From: Candidatus Saccharimonadota bacterium
GTDB taxonomy: Bacteria; Patescibacteriota; Saccharimonadia; Saccharimonadales; Saccharimonadaceae
Direction of reading: 5' to 3'
DNA: 64,000 nt
Assembly (NCBI GenBank): GCA_015655045.1
Contig: JAATFU010000007.1
Coordinates: 124,001-188,000, forward strand
Within the stretch, counting starts at the first letter, position 1. The number at the start of each line of letters is the position of its first letter. The notes beneath the pieces were generated by a model, which saw only the letters and a list, made by a program, of their open reading frames with translations, was not told where the DNA came from and searched no databases. Made by a program: the position numbers and the translations under genes. Positions 18,305 through 26,657 of this stretch are shown here, in pieces.

Positions 18305-18341
18305 TTACCCCTGATAGACGAGACAAAATATAAGGAATCTT

Positions 18342-18548
18342 ATGGCAAAGAAGAATACAAAGCGTAAATTAGTTGGATTAGTCAGTGAGCTTACTGGTCA
18401 CCGTACATACTACACAACCAAGAACGTTCAAAACACAACTGAAAAGATCTCACTGAAGAAGTATGATCCTATTGCGCGTACCCACGCAACCTACACCGAA
18501 ACCAAGAAAAACCTTGGTCGTAACGAAATTAAGCCCCGTAAAGGCTAA
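18342..18548 (+). CDS. rpmG: 50S ribosomal protein L33, zinc-free form
   Basis: 68 aa. Recognised by HRTYYTTKNVQNTTEKISLKKY, close to the NYTTTKNKRNTPERLELKKY core of L33. The cysteine pairs present in zinc-binding L33 are replaced (VSELTG in front and DPIART behind). Slightly longer than usual because of the basic C-terminal end. Confidence 0.88.
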   Translation: MAKKNTKRKLVGLVSELTGHRTYYTTKNVQNTTEKISLKKYDPIARTHATYTETKKNLGRNEIKPRKG

Positions 18549-18569
18549 TAAAGCTAAGGCTCCTGCTTT

Positions 18570-18598
18570 AATACCCCCTCCTATGAGGGGGTATTATT
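18570..18598 (+). terminator. Terminator after rpmG
   Basis: AATACCCCCTC / GAGGGGGTATT with a short loop, then ATTTAT. It also separates rpmG from the convergent minus-strand operon. Confidence 0.8.
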
Positions 18599-18606
18599 TA
18601 TCTCAT

Positions 18607-19305
18607 CTATACTTGTTCGGCAATTATATCGAGGTGATGGGCAAGCCAGATACCATCATTGACAAGCATATCCAGTAGTGAGCTACTGATGCTCTGATTA
18701 GCCGCGTAGAGATAGATGGCTCCTTCGTAGATCTCAGCTGAGAGAGGCCAAAAATGAGCACCGATAGTTCGTGCTACTGCCGCAGGAAATAACCGTTCAA
18801 CTTCAATAGCATGGGTGGGTGTAGCAAAAAGACCATAGCGTGAAGTAAATTCGGGGCTATAGTTCTCGAAGGTACCAAGCTGAATAGGTTGCAACGCGCC
18901 AAAAGTTGTAGTCAGTGCTGCATAGGTGGTTGACATATCGTCATGTTTACCGAGGAAGATATGAGGGATGTCCTTTTTGGTGTGGAGCATAACTTCTAAA
19001 ATAAGCCAGTTATGCTGCTTCGTTGTACCATCGGGCTGTTGAAGAGTATCTAAACGATCAACAAGAGTAATATCATATCCCTCATAGGTGCCAACGGTAT
19101 AGCTCTCGTCTTGATGGGTGGCGGATACAGTTAAGCCTCGGACAACATGATGCTCGTCTGAATGTTGATCCACCAGGCCAAAATAGAGAAGACCCATCTT
19201 ATCGGCAAAATGTTTAATTGTTCGTCTACGATTGTGGGCGCGGGGGCCATTACGCCACACACTATTACGGAGAGTCCGCATAGGTACAGCTAATATATGT
19301 GCCAT
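18607..19305 (-). CDS. Hypothetical protein at the end of the alpha-glucan operon
   Basis: 232 aa, not recognised. The N-terminus is basic (RNSVWRNGPRAHNRRRTIKH). The rest is mixed alpha/beta, without a signal peptide or membrane segment. Its start overlaps the end of the glucoamylase gene, so it is translated with it. Being last in a GT4-GH57-GH15 operon it may act with these enzymes, but nothing in the sequence gives a function. Confidence 0.75.
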   Translation of the reverse strand: MAHILAVPMRTLRNSVWRNGPRAHNRRRTIKHFADKMGLLYFGLVDQHSDEHHVVRGLTVSATHQDESYTVGTYEGYDITLVDRLDTLQQPDGTTKQHNWLILEVMLHTKKDIPHIFLGKHDDMSTTYAALTTTFGALQPIQLGTFENYSPEFTSRYGLFATPTHAIEVERLFPAAVARTIGAHFWPLSAEIYEGAIYLYAANQSISSSLLDMLVNDGIWLAHHLDIIAEQV

Positions 19306-21245
19306 TAGTCTATCTCCGTAATTGTATCAAGTAGAGTCGAAAGATACTCCGCTTGTGTCCACGCGAGCGGTGCTGGTGAAATAACCTCACTCGTGACAGG
19401 ATCAAATTGTTCCGCCATCATACCGGTGCTTAGCGCGTGGGATTGTGCCCAATCTATAATAGCCATTGCCGCGTCTGTGTGGCCCGCTTCAAGGTCATAT
19501 TGGGCTAGCCAAAGTGAGGTAATGAACCATAGATTACCCGTTATCTCTGAATGAGTTCGGCGGTAATCGTCATTTTCGTAGCGAGGAAGACCCAGCGCAC
19601 CAGCCTCTATACCAAACGTTGCCTTCAAGGTTGCAATAGAAGAGGTGAGCTCATCACTAGTGGGCTCAAACAGTCCAAAGAGAAAAGCACCAAAGATACT
19701 TGAAGTATCGATTGTGGCATCTTTTTGTACTTCACCATTTTTGACAATAAGACCTTTATAAAAGACTTTTCGGTCGTGATTATAAAGGTGCTTGTGAGCA
19801 GCCCGGAGAATATCCTCTGCACTGGCTCGCCAACTGACCGCATTCTTTGAGTCATGCGCTTCAGCCGCAAGATCTGAGGCCGCTAGAAGGGCCGCATACA
19901 CAACAGCGGTAGTATACGTCGTCGTCAGAAAGACCTGTTCCCATAAATCGTAACTTGGCTTTGGTAATCCCGTAAATTCGTCAACGTAGCCTGCCAGAAA
20001 GTCTGCCATAGGCTTAACAAATGGTTCGTAGAAATCCTTGAGTAACTTATCATCTGGATGCATCTGATAGAACTGGGTAAAAACGAAGAGGACAAGAGCA
20101 GTTTCATCTTCTTGAATTGGGGGAGCAACGACACCATCTTGAATGTAGGGATGCCAGCTACTACCAAGTGCTCCATCGGCTCGGTACTTATGCATAAGGT
20201 AGCCGCCAGCATGTAAGCCTCGCTTACAAAAATCAAAAAATCGATATGCTTCATCTTTATAGCCCATGCGAATTAATGGCCACAGTACGTAGGCGCCATC
20301 GCGAGGCCACGCATAAGCGTAAGCATCCCGGGAGTAATTCAACATTGTTGTATCGGTACTCGCAATAACGGCACCGTGTTTATCTATCTGCGACTTAATG
20401 ATCATGACGCTCTGAAGAAAGCTCGTTTGATGACTATGTGCAATCCGAGCAGCAATTTCTTTAGCCGGTGTGAGCCAATCCTGCCACCATGTAGCCGTTC
20501 GTCGAAGGAAAAACTGGACACCATTATCTTGAATTTGTTTATGTACGTAGAGCGCCTCCCGCAAGGAAGTACCTGCGGCAATCCAATAGTGAACCCGTTC
20601 CGAACTATGAGCTGGGATTTGAAGCTTGAAGCGGAACGTAGAGTCAACTCGCCCATGTTCAACGTTCCCAAAGCTTAGCTCCCCGTCGTCAGCATCGCGG
20701 TAGGTGCCCTCATGACCTTCAATACCAAACAAACCAACCGTATATTGATCGAATGGTTCATCGCCGTGCGTGCCAGAGATAATAAATGCTCGTCGACCAC
20801 GATAATGGAGAACCGCCTTACTGTCAGGAAGGTATTGGGCAGTATCGGTATTACTTCGAGAATCGCCAATGACAAAGGCTTGATGCATAAAGAGACGAAT
20901 ATCCCGCTCCTGATCCCACATGTTAATAACATGGATGTTACGCATAAAGGCGCTCATTGATGAATCGACAAAGTCATCAAATTCAATCATGACGCCAAGT
21001 GTTTCGTTCTTTACGAGTGTGTGCCCAATCAAGGCACCATGTGGATAGTGAAAACTCTGTGTCCAACTGCCATCATCAAGCCAGCTTACTCGATTATCAA
21101 CCCATACACCCACCAAGTGACGTAGATTCTGGCCAGCAGCGTGATTCTCAAGTCCTACGTATGGAAAATAAAAATCATGTACAAGTCCAAACTTATTCAG
21201 TCCGACATGAAGCTCTCCGTTACCAAGCACGATGGGCCTAGCCAT
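19305..21245 (-). CDS. Glycoside hydrolase family 15 (glucoamylase-like)
   Basis: 646 aa from the ATG at 21245 (MARPIVLGNG), chosen because GGGAGGG lies just upstream and the longer track start runs deep into the previous gene. An N-terminal beta-sandwich domain (about residues 1-270) precedes the (alpha/alpha)6 barrel with YAWPRDGAYVLWPLIRMGY. The likely catalytic acid lies in YDLWEQ and the base in PLAWTQAEY. GH15 enzymes release glucose from maltodextrins or split trehalose-type glucosides. No signal peptide, so intracellular use of glucan is likely. It overlaps the GH57 gene by 8 bases. Confidence 0.9.
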   Translation of the reverse strand: MARPIVLGNGELHVGLNKFGLVHDFYFPYVGLENHAAGQNLRHLVGVWVDNRVSWLDDGSWTQSFHYPHGALIGHTLVKNETLGVMIEFDDFVDSSMSAFMRNIHVINMWDQERDIRLFMHQAFVIGDSRSNTDTAQYLPDSKAVLHYRGRRAFIISGTHGDEPFDQYTVGLFGIEGHEGTYRDADDGELSFGNVEHGRVDSTFRFKLQIPAHSSERVHYWIAAGTSLREALYVHKQIQDNGVQFFLRRTATWWQDWLTPAKEIAARIAHSHQTSFLQSVMIIKSQIDKHGAVIASTDTTMLNYSRDAYAYAWPRDGAYVLWPLIRMGYKDEAYRFFDFCKRGLHAGGYLMHKYRADGALGSSWHPYIQDGVVAPPIQEDETALVLFVFTQFYQMHPDDKLLKDFYEPFVKPMADFLAGYVDEFTGLPKPSYDLWEQVFLTTTYTTAVVYAALLAASDLAAEAHDSKNAVSWRASAEDILRAAHKHLYNHDRKVFYKGLIVKNGEVQKDATIDTSSIFGAFLFGLFEPTSDELTSSIATLKATFGIEAGALGLPRYENDDYRRTHSEITGNLWFITSLWLAQYDLEAGHTDAAMAIIDWAQSHALSTGMMAEQFDPVTSEVISPAPLAWTQAEYLSTLLDTITEID

Positions 21246-22467
21246 TGAGCCCTCCCGTCTGGTGATCAACGTGTAACCTAAACCGTAGATCACGAATAGT
21301 ATTCATCACAAAGAGGAAGGCATCATACGGGGACTCATACGGACTAAAGTATGCGTGTACGTCCCCATCGGTGAACCACTTCGTACACATGTAATACAGG
21401 TGATCAGATGTCTGGAGTTTACGCCAATCGGCGATTAGACTTAGATCATTCGTTCGCAAGATATCATCCTCAAGCGAGTAAAGATATTTAACGATTTCTG
21501 TTTGCATCGTGTTACCCAACCAGGCCGTAAGATCACGTTCATTATCGGCCCACGTTATAGTGTTGGGCATCGAGATCTCACCTTGGGGCAAAAAGGCATC
21601 GATTGCGCCAGAGACAGTATAAAAGGTGTGGTCGGGGTGAGTGAGCCAACTAGTTATAAAGTTCTCGAAAAAGCTAAAGATACCCGTTTCAACCCATTGG
21701 TGTTCACCAAATGTCTCATAATCCATAAAAAGATTGACGAGAGGCTGGTCGCCCATGGACGCATTGAGCCATTCGCTATATTTCTCGACGGTGAGAGGAT
21801 ACTGGTTCCAGTCTTTATTACTAAAACGAAAGGCGAGGTCGTCACTCAGACGATAGTTCTTAAGGAGTAAAGCAATCGACTGCGTGCCAGCGGGACGATA
21901 GACATAATTGGGGCTGCGCCATTGCAAGATAGGATCCCAGCCTTCGGCGAGGATACCCTTATAACCATTTGCATCGGCCCATCGGGCGAGCTCGTCATTA
22001 TAGGCGAGCTCCGTATTTCGAAAGACCCGCATGTCAACCCCGAAGACTTCGCGAATCTTATTGCGATGTGCCTCGACTTGACGTTCAAACTCTGATCGAC
22101 TATAGAAAAAGGCAAGTGAGTGATAATAGGTTTCGGCCACAATCTCAACTCGTCCCGTCGCAACTAGCCGTTTAAAACTCTCGAGCACATCCGGTGCCCA
22201 TTGCTCAGCCTGCTCAATAAAGGTTCCCGTTATACTGAGGGATAATTTAAAGTCGGGGTGTTCGGCTAACAGCTTTTCAAGCAGCGCGTTCATAGGTCGA
22301 TAGGACTTATCGGCAACCTTTAAAAAGACACGTTGATTATTGCGATCCGTATCCGTCGCTGTCTCATCAAAGTAATCATGCGCTACCGCTGTATCAAACA
22401 CGCTATATTGACGCACCCGAAATGGCTGATGAACGTGGAGATACAGAGTAATGCCATGTGTGCTCAT
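21238..22467 (-). CDS. Glycoside hydrolase family 57 (alpha-amylase-like)
   Basis: 409 aa from the ATG at 22467, which overlaps the upstream stop as ATGA; the longer track start would lie inside the GT4 gene. GH57 region I is LHVHQP. Further family-like segments are FRNTELAYNDELARWA and LFMDYETFGEHQW, the latter holding the expected catalytic Asp. GH57 members cut or transfer alpha-1,4 or alpha-1,6 glucans. Lying between a GT4 and a GH15 gene, it probably acts on the same polysaccharide. Confidence 0.9.
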   Translation of the reverse strand: MSTHGITLYLHVHQPFRVRQYSVFDTAVAHDYFDETATDTDRNNQRVFLKVADKSYRPMNALLEKLLAEHPDFKLSLSITGTFIEQAEQWAPDVLESFKRLVATGRVEIVAETYYHSLAFFYSRSEFERQVEAHRNKIREVFGVDMRVFRNTELAYNDELARWADANGYKGILAEGWDPILQWRSPNYVYRPAGTQSIALLLKNYRLSDDLAFRFSNKDWNQYPLTVEKYSEWLNASMGDQPLVNLFMDYETFGEHQWVETGIFSFFENFITSWLTHPDHTFYTVSGAIDAFLPQGEISMPNTITWADNERDLTAWLGNTMQTEIVKYLYSLEDDILRTNDLSLIADWRKLQTSDHLYYMCTKWFTDGDVHAYFSPYESPYDAFLFVMNTIRDLRFRLHVDHQTGGLNG

Positions 22468-23687
22468 ACTAAGACCCCCTGTTTGAGGTGGGCATAGATT
22501 CGCAAACAATCTCGGGCAACATCTGTCCAGGAGAGTCGAGTGTATTCATGTTTTACATCTTGTTTGAGTGCATCACCTAAACTTGACGAGGCGGCGATAC
22601 CTACCATCTGATCTGCTAGGCGATCGATATCCCAAAAGTCATACCGGAAGATACTATGGAGTACTTCACCAACACCAGACTGACGAGAGATAATAAGTGC
22701 ATTATCATGATGGGCCGCTTCAAGTGCCGTCAGACCAAATGGTTCGCTTACAGAACTCATTACAAAGACGTCTGAGACACTATAGGCATCTCGCCATTGC
22801 TTGCCCCTGACAAAGCCAGTAAAGAATACTTTGTCGGCAATACCAAGCTCGGCTACAAGCGCAATCAACTCGTCACGCTGCTCACCATCACCCGCCAGCA
22901 GAAATGCAAGCTTATCATACTTCTCGCTCGCTCTCGCTGCGGCTCGGATAAAGTGGGTGAGTCCTTTTTGGATAGTAAAACGAGTAATGGTACTAACAAT
23001 CGTGTATCCTTCTTGTTTGAGTGCTTCGAGATAGCGATATGTGCGGCTGTCGTATTGATAGCCGTCGTTCAGAGCAGCTACATCAATTGCGTTATAGATA
23101 ACTTCAACTTTATCGGCCGGAATATGGTACTTGCGTACAATAATGTTCTTCGTGATATTACTGACTGCGATGATTCGGTCGGCCATGAGTAAGCCAGCCT
23201 GTTCGATTTCATGCACCAGAGGATTACCGTTCTCAGTTCCCGAACGATCAAATTCCGTTGCGTGGACATGCACAATAAGAGGTGAGCCGGTGAGCTCTTT
23301 GGCACGCATGCCCGCCTCCATGGTTAGCCAGTCATGGGCATGAATAGCATCAGGAGTAGTGTGTTCGACAAAGGCTTCGACAAAGGCGATATAGCGCTTC
23401 TGAACGCCTCGCATGTCGGTAAGATCCTCGGCATCAGCCTCAGTTAGCGACCGACCGAGAAATGTCTTACTGTCATAGGCCCCTAAACCATATCGCTCAA
23501 GGGGCGTTAAGGGAGTGGCGCCGTGTATGCGCATAAAGTTAATACCAGGATGGGTTGCCTGATAGGGTACTACAAAGTCAATATCGGCCCCTTGTTGGGC
23601 TAAAGCCTTTGACATCTGGTAGCACGCGACCCCTAGACCACCGCTGTTGTGAGGAGGGAGCTCCCACCCAAGCATTAATATGTTCAT
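22464..23687 (-). CDS. GT4 glycosyltransferase, glycogen synthase-like
   Basis: 407 aa. It starts MNILMLGWELPPHNSGGLG, with the glycine-rich donor/acceptor loop of GT-B enzymes. The C-terminal domain has ITRFTIQKGL and the nucleotide-sugar motif EPFGLTALEAAH (E-x7-E). The start resembles actinobacterial and archaeal alpha-glucan synthases. First gene of the four-gene minus-strand operon; its product likely elongates an alpha-glucan that the GH57 and GH15 enzymes remodel. Assignment to glgA proper is not certain. Confidence 0.85.
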   Translation of the reverse strand: MNILMLGWELPPHNSGGLGVACYQMSKALAQQGADIDFVVPYQATHPGINFMRIHGATPLTPLERYGLGAYDSKTFLGRSLTEADAEDLTDMRGVQKRYIAFVEAFVEHTTPDAIHAHDWLTMEAGMRAKELTGSPLIVHVHATEFDRSGTENGNPLVHEIEQAGLLMADRIIAVSNITKNIIVRKYHIPADKVEVIYNAIDVAALNDGYQYDSRTYRYLEALKQEGYTIVSTITRFTIQKGLTHFIRAAARASEKYDKLAFLLAGDGEQRDELIALVAELGIADKVFFTGFVRGKQWRDAYSVSDVFVMSSVSEPFGLTALEAAHHDNALIISRQSGVGEVLHSIFRYDFWDIDRLADQMVGIAASSSLGDALKQDVKHEYTRLSWTDVARDCLRIYAHLKQGVLV

Positions 23688-23767
23688 ACAACCTTGTTAA
23701 CGAATAACCAAGTGTCAGTGGTTAAACGGCCCCTCCTTTTAATGATTCGCGCGTAATTTCACCCATA

Positions 23768-23795
23768 ATTATAGGCGGACGCTTATGCTTTTACA
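23768..23795 (-). promoter_or_regulatory. Promoter of the alpha-glucan operon
   Basis: On the minus strand, TTGTAA (23795-23790), 16 bases, TATAAT (23773-23768). The leader of about 75 bases contains AAAAGGAGG-like sequence, but far from the ATG. The region 23688-23898 has no gene. Confidence 0.6.
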
Positions 23796-23846
23796 AGAGA
23801 TAAACCTAGTTCTACGTAACAGGTCTGTCGTAAACTGTGAACAACT

Positions 23847-23874
23847 TTGTCCAGACGCCCTCATCTGTTACAAT
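23847..23874 (+). promoter_or_regulatory. Promoter of tRNA-Trp
   Basis: TTGTCC (23847-23852), 16 bases, TACAAT (23869-23874), about 24 bases before the mature tRNA 5' end. Confidence 0.55.
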
Positions 23875-23898
23875 ATGCAGGTACCTACTGATAAATAT

Positions 23899-23973
23899 AG
23901 GGGCATAGTACAACGGTTAGTACATAGGTCTCCAAAACCTAGGATCGTGGTTCGATTCCACGTGCCCCTGCCA
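23899..23973 (+). tRNA. tRNA-Trp (CCA)
   Basis: 75 nt including encoded CCA. Acceptor stem AGGGGCA / TGCCCCT, anticodon stem TAGGT / ACCTA with loop CTCCAAA, anticodon CCA. T-arm GTGG TTCGATT CCAC. Its 3' end is the anchor of the repeat array that follows. Confidence 0.96.
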
Positions 23974-24062
23974 AACTGGAAATTATGAAATCAGAACTGT
24001 TAATCGGTTCTGATTTTTTATGCCAGCGTGACACATTTGAAACTTCATCTGTTATTTGGTTC
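23943..24062 (+). repeat. tRNA-Trp 3' half plus flank, left copy (candidate attachment site)
   Basis: This stretch recurs in diverged form at 27831-28016. The tRNA part is nearly identical in both. The downstream flank (around GTTAATCGGTTCTGATT, CGTGACACATTT, CATCTGTTATTTGGTTCTA) is conserved at roughly three quarters of positions by eye. It marks the left edge of a 4 kb accessory segment. Confidence 0.75.
23988..24019 (+). terminator. Terminator after tRNA-Trp
   Basis: AATCAGAAC / GTTCTGATT stem followed by TTTTTA. A degenerate version exists in the second copy near 27941-27969. Confidence 0.8.
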
Positions 24063-24081
24063 TAACCTAAATTGTTTATGT

Positions 24082-24110
24082 TTGATAATACCTACGCATA
24101 ATCTTATACT
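24082..24110 (+). promoter_or_regulatory. Promoter of the gene at 24131
   Basis: TTGATA (24082-24087), 17 bases, TATACT (24105-24110). The transcript has a short leader with AAGGAGG directly before the ATG. Confidence 0.7.
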
Positions 24111-24130
24111 GAAATAAACAAGGAGGTTAG

Positions 24131-24406
24131 ATGACAGAAATCATTACCATTAGTTACATTGAAGACGACCCTAAAGAAATAGAGCTTGTTGAAACAATCG
24201 GCGGTCGTATTCGCTCCTTAGGAGGTTTGGCTATTTTAACTCCTCTACGATTTGACGAAGATGGCCATGGCGGCGGAGAGACCCCAACAATTGATTTTCC
24301 TAATGGGAAAATACTTAGCGGAATGTCTAGCCTGAATCAACTGCTTGATAGCCAATATATTGAAGAGTACATACAGCCTGGTGTCGATATCGATATTCAA
24401 AATTAG
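24131..24406 (+). CDS. Small acidic hypothetical protein
   Basis: 91 aa, not recognised. Rich in Asp/Glu with a Gly-rich stretch (DEDGHGGGETPT), no membrane segment. Strong ribosome site AAGGAGG and a consensus-like promoter. First gene after tRNA-Trp in the accessory array. A 16-base perfect palindrome (AACCTATCGATAGGTT, 24427-24442) lies just after it. Confidence 0.7.
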   Translation: MTEIITISYIEDDPKEIELVETIGGRIRSLGGLAILTPLRFDEDGHGGGETPTIDFPNGKILSGMSSLNQLLDSQYIEEYIQPGVDIDIQN

Positions 24407-24462
24407 TACACTATTCATATATGGGAAACCTATCGATAGGTTATCCGGCTGCATCCTAAATC

Positions 24463-24542
24463 AACTTAGTTCTAATTTCGTACACGATGCTCTGCCAAGC
24501 ATAAGCACGATTATAAAAGTCTCCGAAATGGAGACTTTTTTG
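24463..24542 (+). repeat. Array module, copy A
   Basis: Contains GTTCTAA, then CTCTGCCAAGCATAAGC (24491-24507) and the hairpin AGTCTCC-GAAAT-GGAGACTTTTTT, followed by the TATGAT box of the next gene. On the minus strand it reads RAYAWQSIVYEIRTKLI and a stop. The hairpin can serve as terminator of the preceding unit. Confidence 0.75.
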
Positions 24543-24555
24543 CTATGATTAATCT

Positions 24556-24924
24556 ATGACAAAAGAACGAATGAATAGAAAAAACTTTATATTCGTATTT
24601 ATTACAGGTTTCGTTGTAGCGAATCTCTTACTAGTTATATCTTATTTTATTGATCAGATTAATACTCCACTGGGATCAGTAGTAGTCAGTCTGATAGGTA
24701 TAGTATTAATTTTATTAGCAGTCTATCTTGCGGTAGTCTGGATATTAGCAACCATCAAGAGGCTGCATGACTTCGATGTTACGGGTTGGCTTGCAATTAT
24801 ATTCTTCGTTACACCGGCACTTATCATCCTTGCTTTCATACCAGGAACGAAAGGTCCTAATCAATTTGGTGAGAAACCCAGTCGCGGGTTAGATCTTCGT
24901 TCTGTTTTTCTGTGGCGTAGATAG
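24556..24924 (+). CDS. DUF805 family membrane protein
   Basis: 122 aa. Three hydrophobic segments (about residues 10-32, 41-64 and 76-95). The family motifs are IKRLHDFDVTGW between the second and third segment and PGTKGPNQFGEKP after the third, matching DUF805 (YhaH-like). Function unknown. TATGAT at 24544-24549 ends 6 bases before the ATG, so the mRNA is leaderless. AT-rich compared with the core genes. Confidence 0.88.
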   Translation: MTKERMNRKNFIFVFITGFVVANLLLVISYFIDQINTPLGSVVVSLIGIVLILLAVYLAVVWILATIKRLHDFDVTGWLAIIFFVTPALIILAFIPGTKGPNQFGEKPSRGLDLRSVFLWRR

Positions 24925-25040
24925 AATCTATCTCATCCATGTTGAAGTTTAATTCATCCCCAAAAGTTTGGTTCACGTACTCTTCGCCCTGCCAAGCATA
25001 AGCGCAATGAAGATAGTCTCCTTTTTGGAGGCTTTTTGTT
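24917..25040 (+). repeat. Array module, copy B
   Basis: The longest form: TAGATAGAATCTATCTC, CCCCAAAAGTTTGGTTCACG, the core CCCTGCCAAGCATAAGC, then TCTCC-TTTTT-GGAGGCTTTTTGTT. The 26 bases TGGTTC-N12-CCCTGCCA match the tRNA-Trp 3' end in length, ends and 18 of 26 positions. On the minus strand it reads AYAWQGEEYVNQTFGDEL and onward to a stop, but has no start codon. Confidence 0.8.
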
Positions 25041-25081
25041 TATGCTTGCTAAAGAATATACTTCTTAACATAATAGTCATC

Positions 25082-26011
25082 ATGATTTCACCAGACACGC
25101 CAACTCCATTTGAGGGCTTAAGCAAAGCAGGAAAAGTTTGGGCGCAAGAGAATGCGCTTGGAGAGTTAAAGGATGACATAAATAAGGATCTAAAGGGACT
25201 TTATCTTGCCGGAACTTTACTATGGCAAGCGCATAGGCGCCAAATGCTCGCAGAGATCCAAAGAAACGGTGGTGTTAAGAACCTAAGAAGGCCGTCATTT
25301 AGCGGAGGACTCAATATCGTTGAACTACAAAACGGACATTCTATACTTGCTGACAAGTTCTTAAAAACACCAAAACTTCTCGTAAGCAGTGAAGTGCTTT
25401 CAGCGCAACCCGCCAGCACCACTTTTACCCAAACACACGAGCTACGTGTTGCCTTTGGTGGATCTCTCCTGGGCGGTAGCATGCAACGATCTGATTATGA
25501 CATTAACGGGCAGATGTTTGCTTCAGTTGGCCTTGATCAAATCATCAATGATGACAGTTTCTTTCCCGAAGAAATAGGGATAACAGAAAGCATTACAACA
25601 GCGATGGAGCCTAATGAGAGTGAATCTCACTCAAGAGATCACGTAAATCGAGCTCACTACTCAATCGCTACATTAATCTGGGGGTCTAGTGCGGACGCAC
25701 ACTCTTCACCTATGCCGGATCCTTATACAGACTACTCGGCTTACCGCAAGTGGGCGTTACGTGGCAACCCGCAAATGGACATCACGTTTCAGGCACCAGT
25801 ATTTCAAAAAGACTATGAGCAGCCAACAAAAGCGACTGTCATTGATAAGTATGGTAAGTTTCAGCCGAATGCGGAGGTGGCAATTACATCACTAACAAGG
25901 TTCCGCTCTTTATTGGCATATTATGCAACAAAACAATGTCCTGACCTTTTTCCAGCAAATGAAGAAGAAAAGTTTGGTTACCTTGCAGAACCAATGCTTG
26001 AACTTGAATAG
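25082..26011 (+). CDS. Nucleotidyltransferase-like protein (Pol-beta superfamily motif)
   Basis: 309 aa from the ATG at 25082 (MISPDTPTPF). The track start lies inside module B, so I reject it. Residues 126-141 (GGSLLGGSMQRSDYDI) fit the hG[GS]-x9-DhD pattern of nucleotidyltransferases, and Asp233 in QMDITF fits the third acidic residue. An N-terminal region of about 120 residues precedes the motif. Possible roles include an antitoxin- or toxin-type NTase or a CD-NTase; no membrane or nuclease effector is adjacent, so a defence role is only a guess. Two Cys or His clusters are absent. Confidence 0.6.
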   Translation: MISPDTPTPFEGLSKAGKVWAQENALGELKDDINKDLKGLYLAGTLLWQAHRRQMLAEIQRNGGVKNLRRPSFSGGLNIVELQNGHSILADKFLKTPKLLVSSEVLSAQPASTTFTQTHELRVAFGGSLLGGSMQRSDYDINGQMFASVGLDQIINDDSFFPEEIGITESITTAMEPNESESHSRDHVNRAHYSIATLIWGSSADAHSSPMPDPYTDYSAYRKWALRGNPQMDITFQAPVFQKDYEQPTKATVIDKYGKFQPNAEVAITSLTRFRSLLAYYATKQCPDLFPANEEEKFGYLAEPMLELE

Positions 26012-26086
26012 GTTCTAAGCTCATCCACTAGCGGCCGCCAAGCATAAGGATGATGATGAAAGTCTCCATTTTGGAGGTTTTTTGTT
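26011..26086 (+). repeat. Array module, copy C
   Basis: GGTTCTAAGCTCATCCACTAG, then GCCGCCAAGCATAAGGATGATG and the hairpin TCTCC-ATTTT-GGAGG followed by TTTTTTG. The left half belongs to the second sequence type (shared with D and F), the right half to the common core. Minus-strand reading PYAWRPLVDELRT. Confidence 0.75.
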
Positions 26087-26128
26087 TACGCTTGTCAGTA
26101 TTCACCTAGGGGTATAAAGTGATTATTA

Positions 26129-26542
26129 ATGGAACAAATCAAAAATAATTCAGTTCTAGTATATGAATCACCTAAAGATATGGATGATTTTGAGCGCAGT
26201 GAAGCCCAGCTAGAAGCCGCAAGAAATCGCGCAAAAAGTCTTATAGCCGATAATCGAGTGATGATAGAAGCACTTAAATCATATGGTCTCGGTCTTACAG
26301 AAGAACTAGACTTATCGACATTTATCGGACCCGTCGCCGTATATTTACAAGAAACCGAGGCTACAAATTTGAGAGATAGGCTTTTTCGCTGGTCTACTTA
26401 TTTCACACAGAATATCGATGATATCACCGTGTTTAGCGATTCGATTGAGAATGGAATATTAACTGATCCGAGTACTATGTTTGACGTAGTGGCAATGACG
26501 GAGACTCTATTAAGAGCTGCTGCAGGTGTTATCAAGAAGTAG
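26129..26542 (+). CDS. Helical hypothetical protein
   Basis: 137 aa, not recognised. It is mostly helical by inspection (ERSEAQLEAARNRAKSLIADN, quoted to 20: RSEAQLEAARNRAKSLIADN), acidic, with no membrane segment. It follows the NTase-like gene but is separated from it by module C. TATAAA at 26113-26118 ends 10 bases before the ATG, so it may be leaderless. Confidence 0.7.
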   Translation: MEQIKNNSVLVYESPKDMDDFERSEAQLEAARNRAKSLIADNRVMIEALKSYGLGLTEELDLSTFIGPVAVYLQETEATNLRDRLFRWSTYFTQNIDDITVFSDSIENGILTDPSTMFDVVAMTETLLRAAAGVIKK

Positions 26543-26546
26543 TAAA

Positions 26547-26578
26547 AGTTCGAAGCTCATCCACTAGGGGCTGCCAAA
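26547..26578 (+). repeat. Array module, copy D (half site)
   Basis: GTTCGAAGCTCATCCACTAG followed by GGGCTGCCAA. Only the left half and the GCTGCCAA end are present; the CATAAGC part and hairpin are missing. Minus-strand reading FWQPLVDELRTFTTS and stop. Confidence 0.65.
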
Positions 26579-26657
26579 AAATCACAAAAGAAAAAGATGC
26601 GATTGATTCAATACAGTATCTTTCGCATCCTTATCTACTTACAATTATAGCTAAATG

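Noticed and set aside
24973-25179. Minus-strand ORF of 68 aa in module B
   Set aside because: It reads the module in a different frame from the one conserved between copies and crosses the hairpin and the start of the NTase-like gene.
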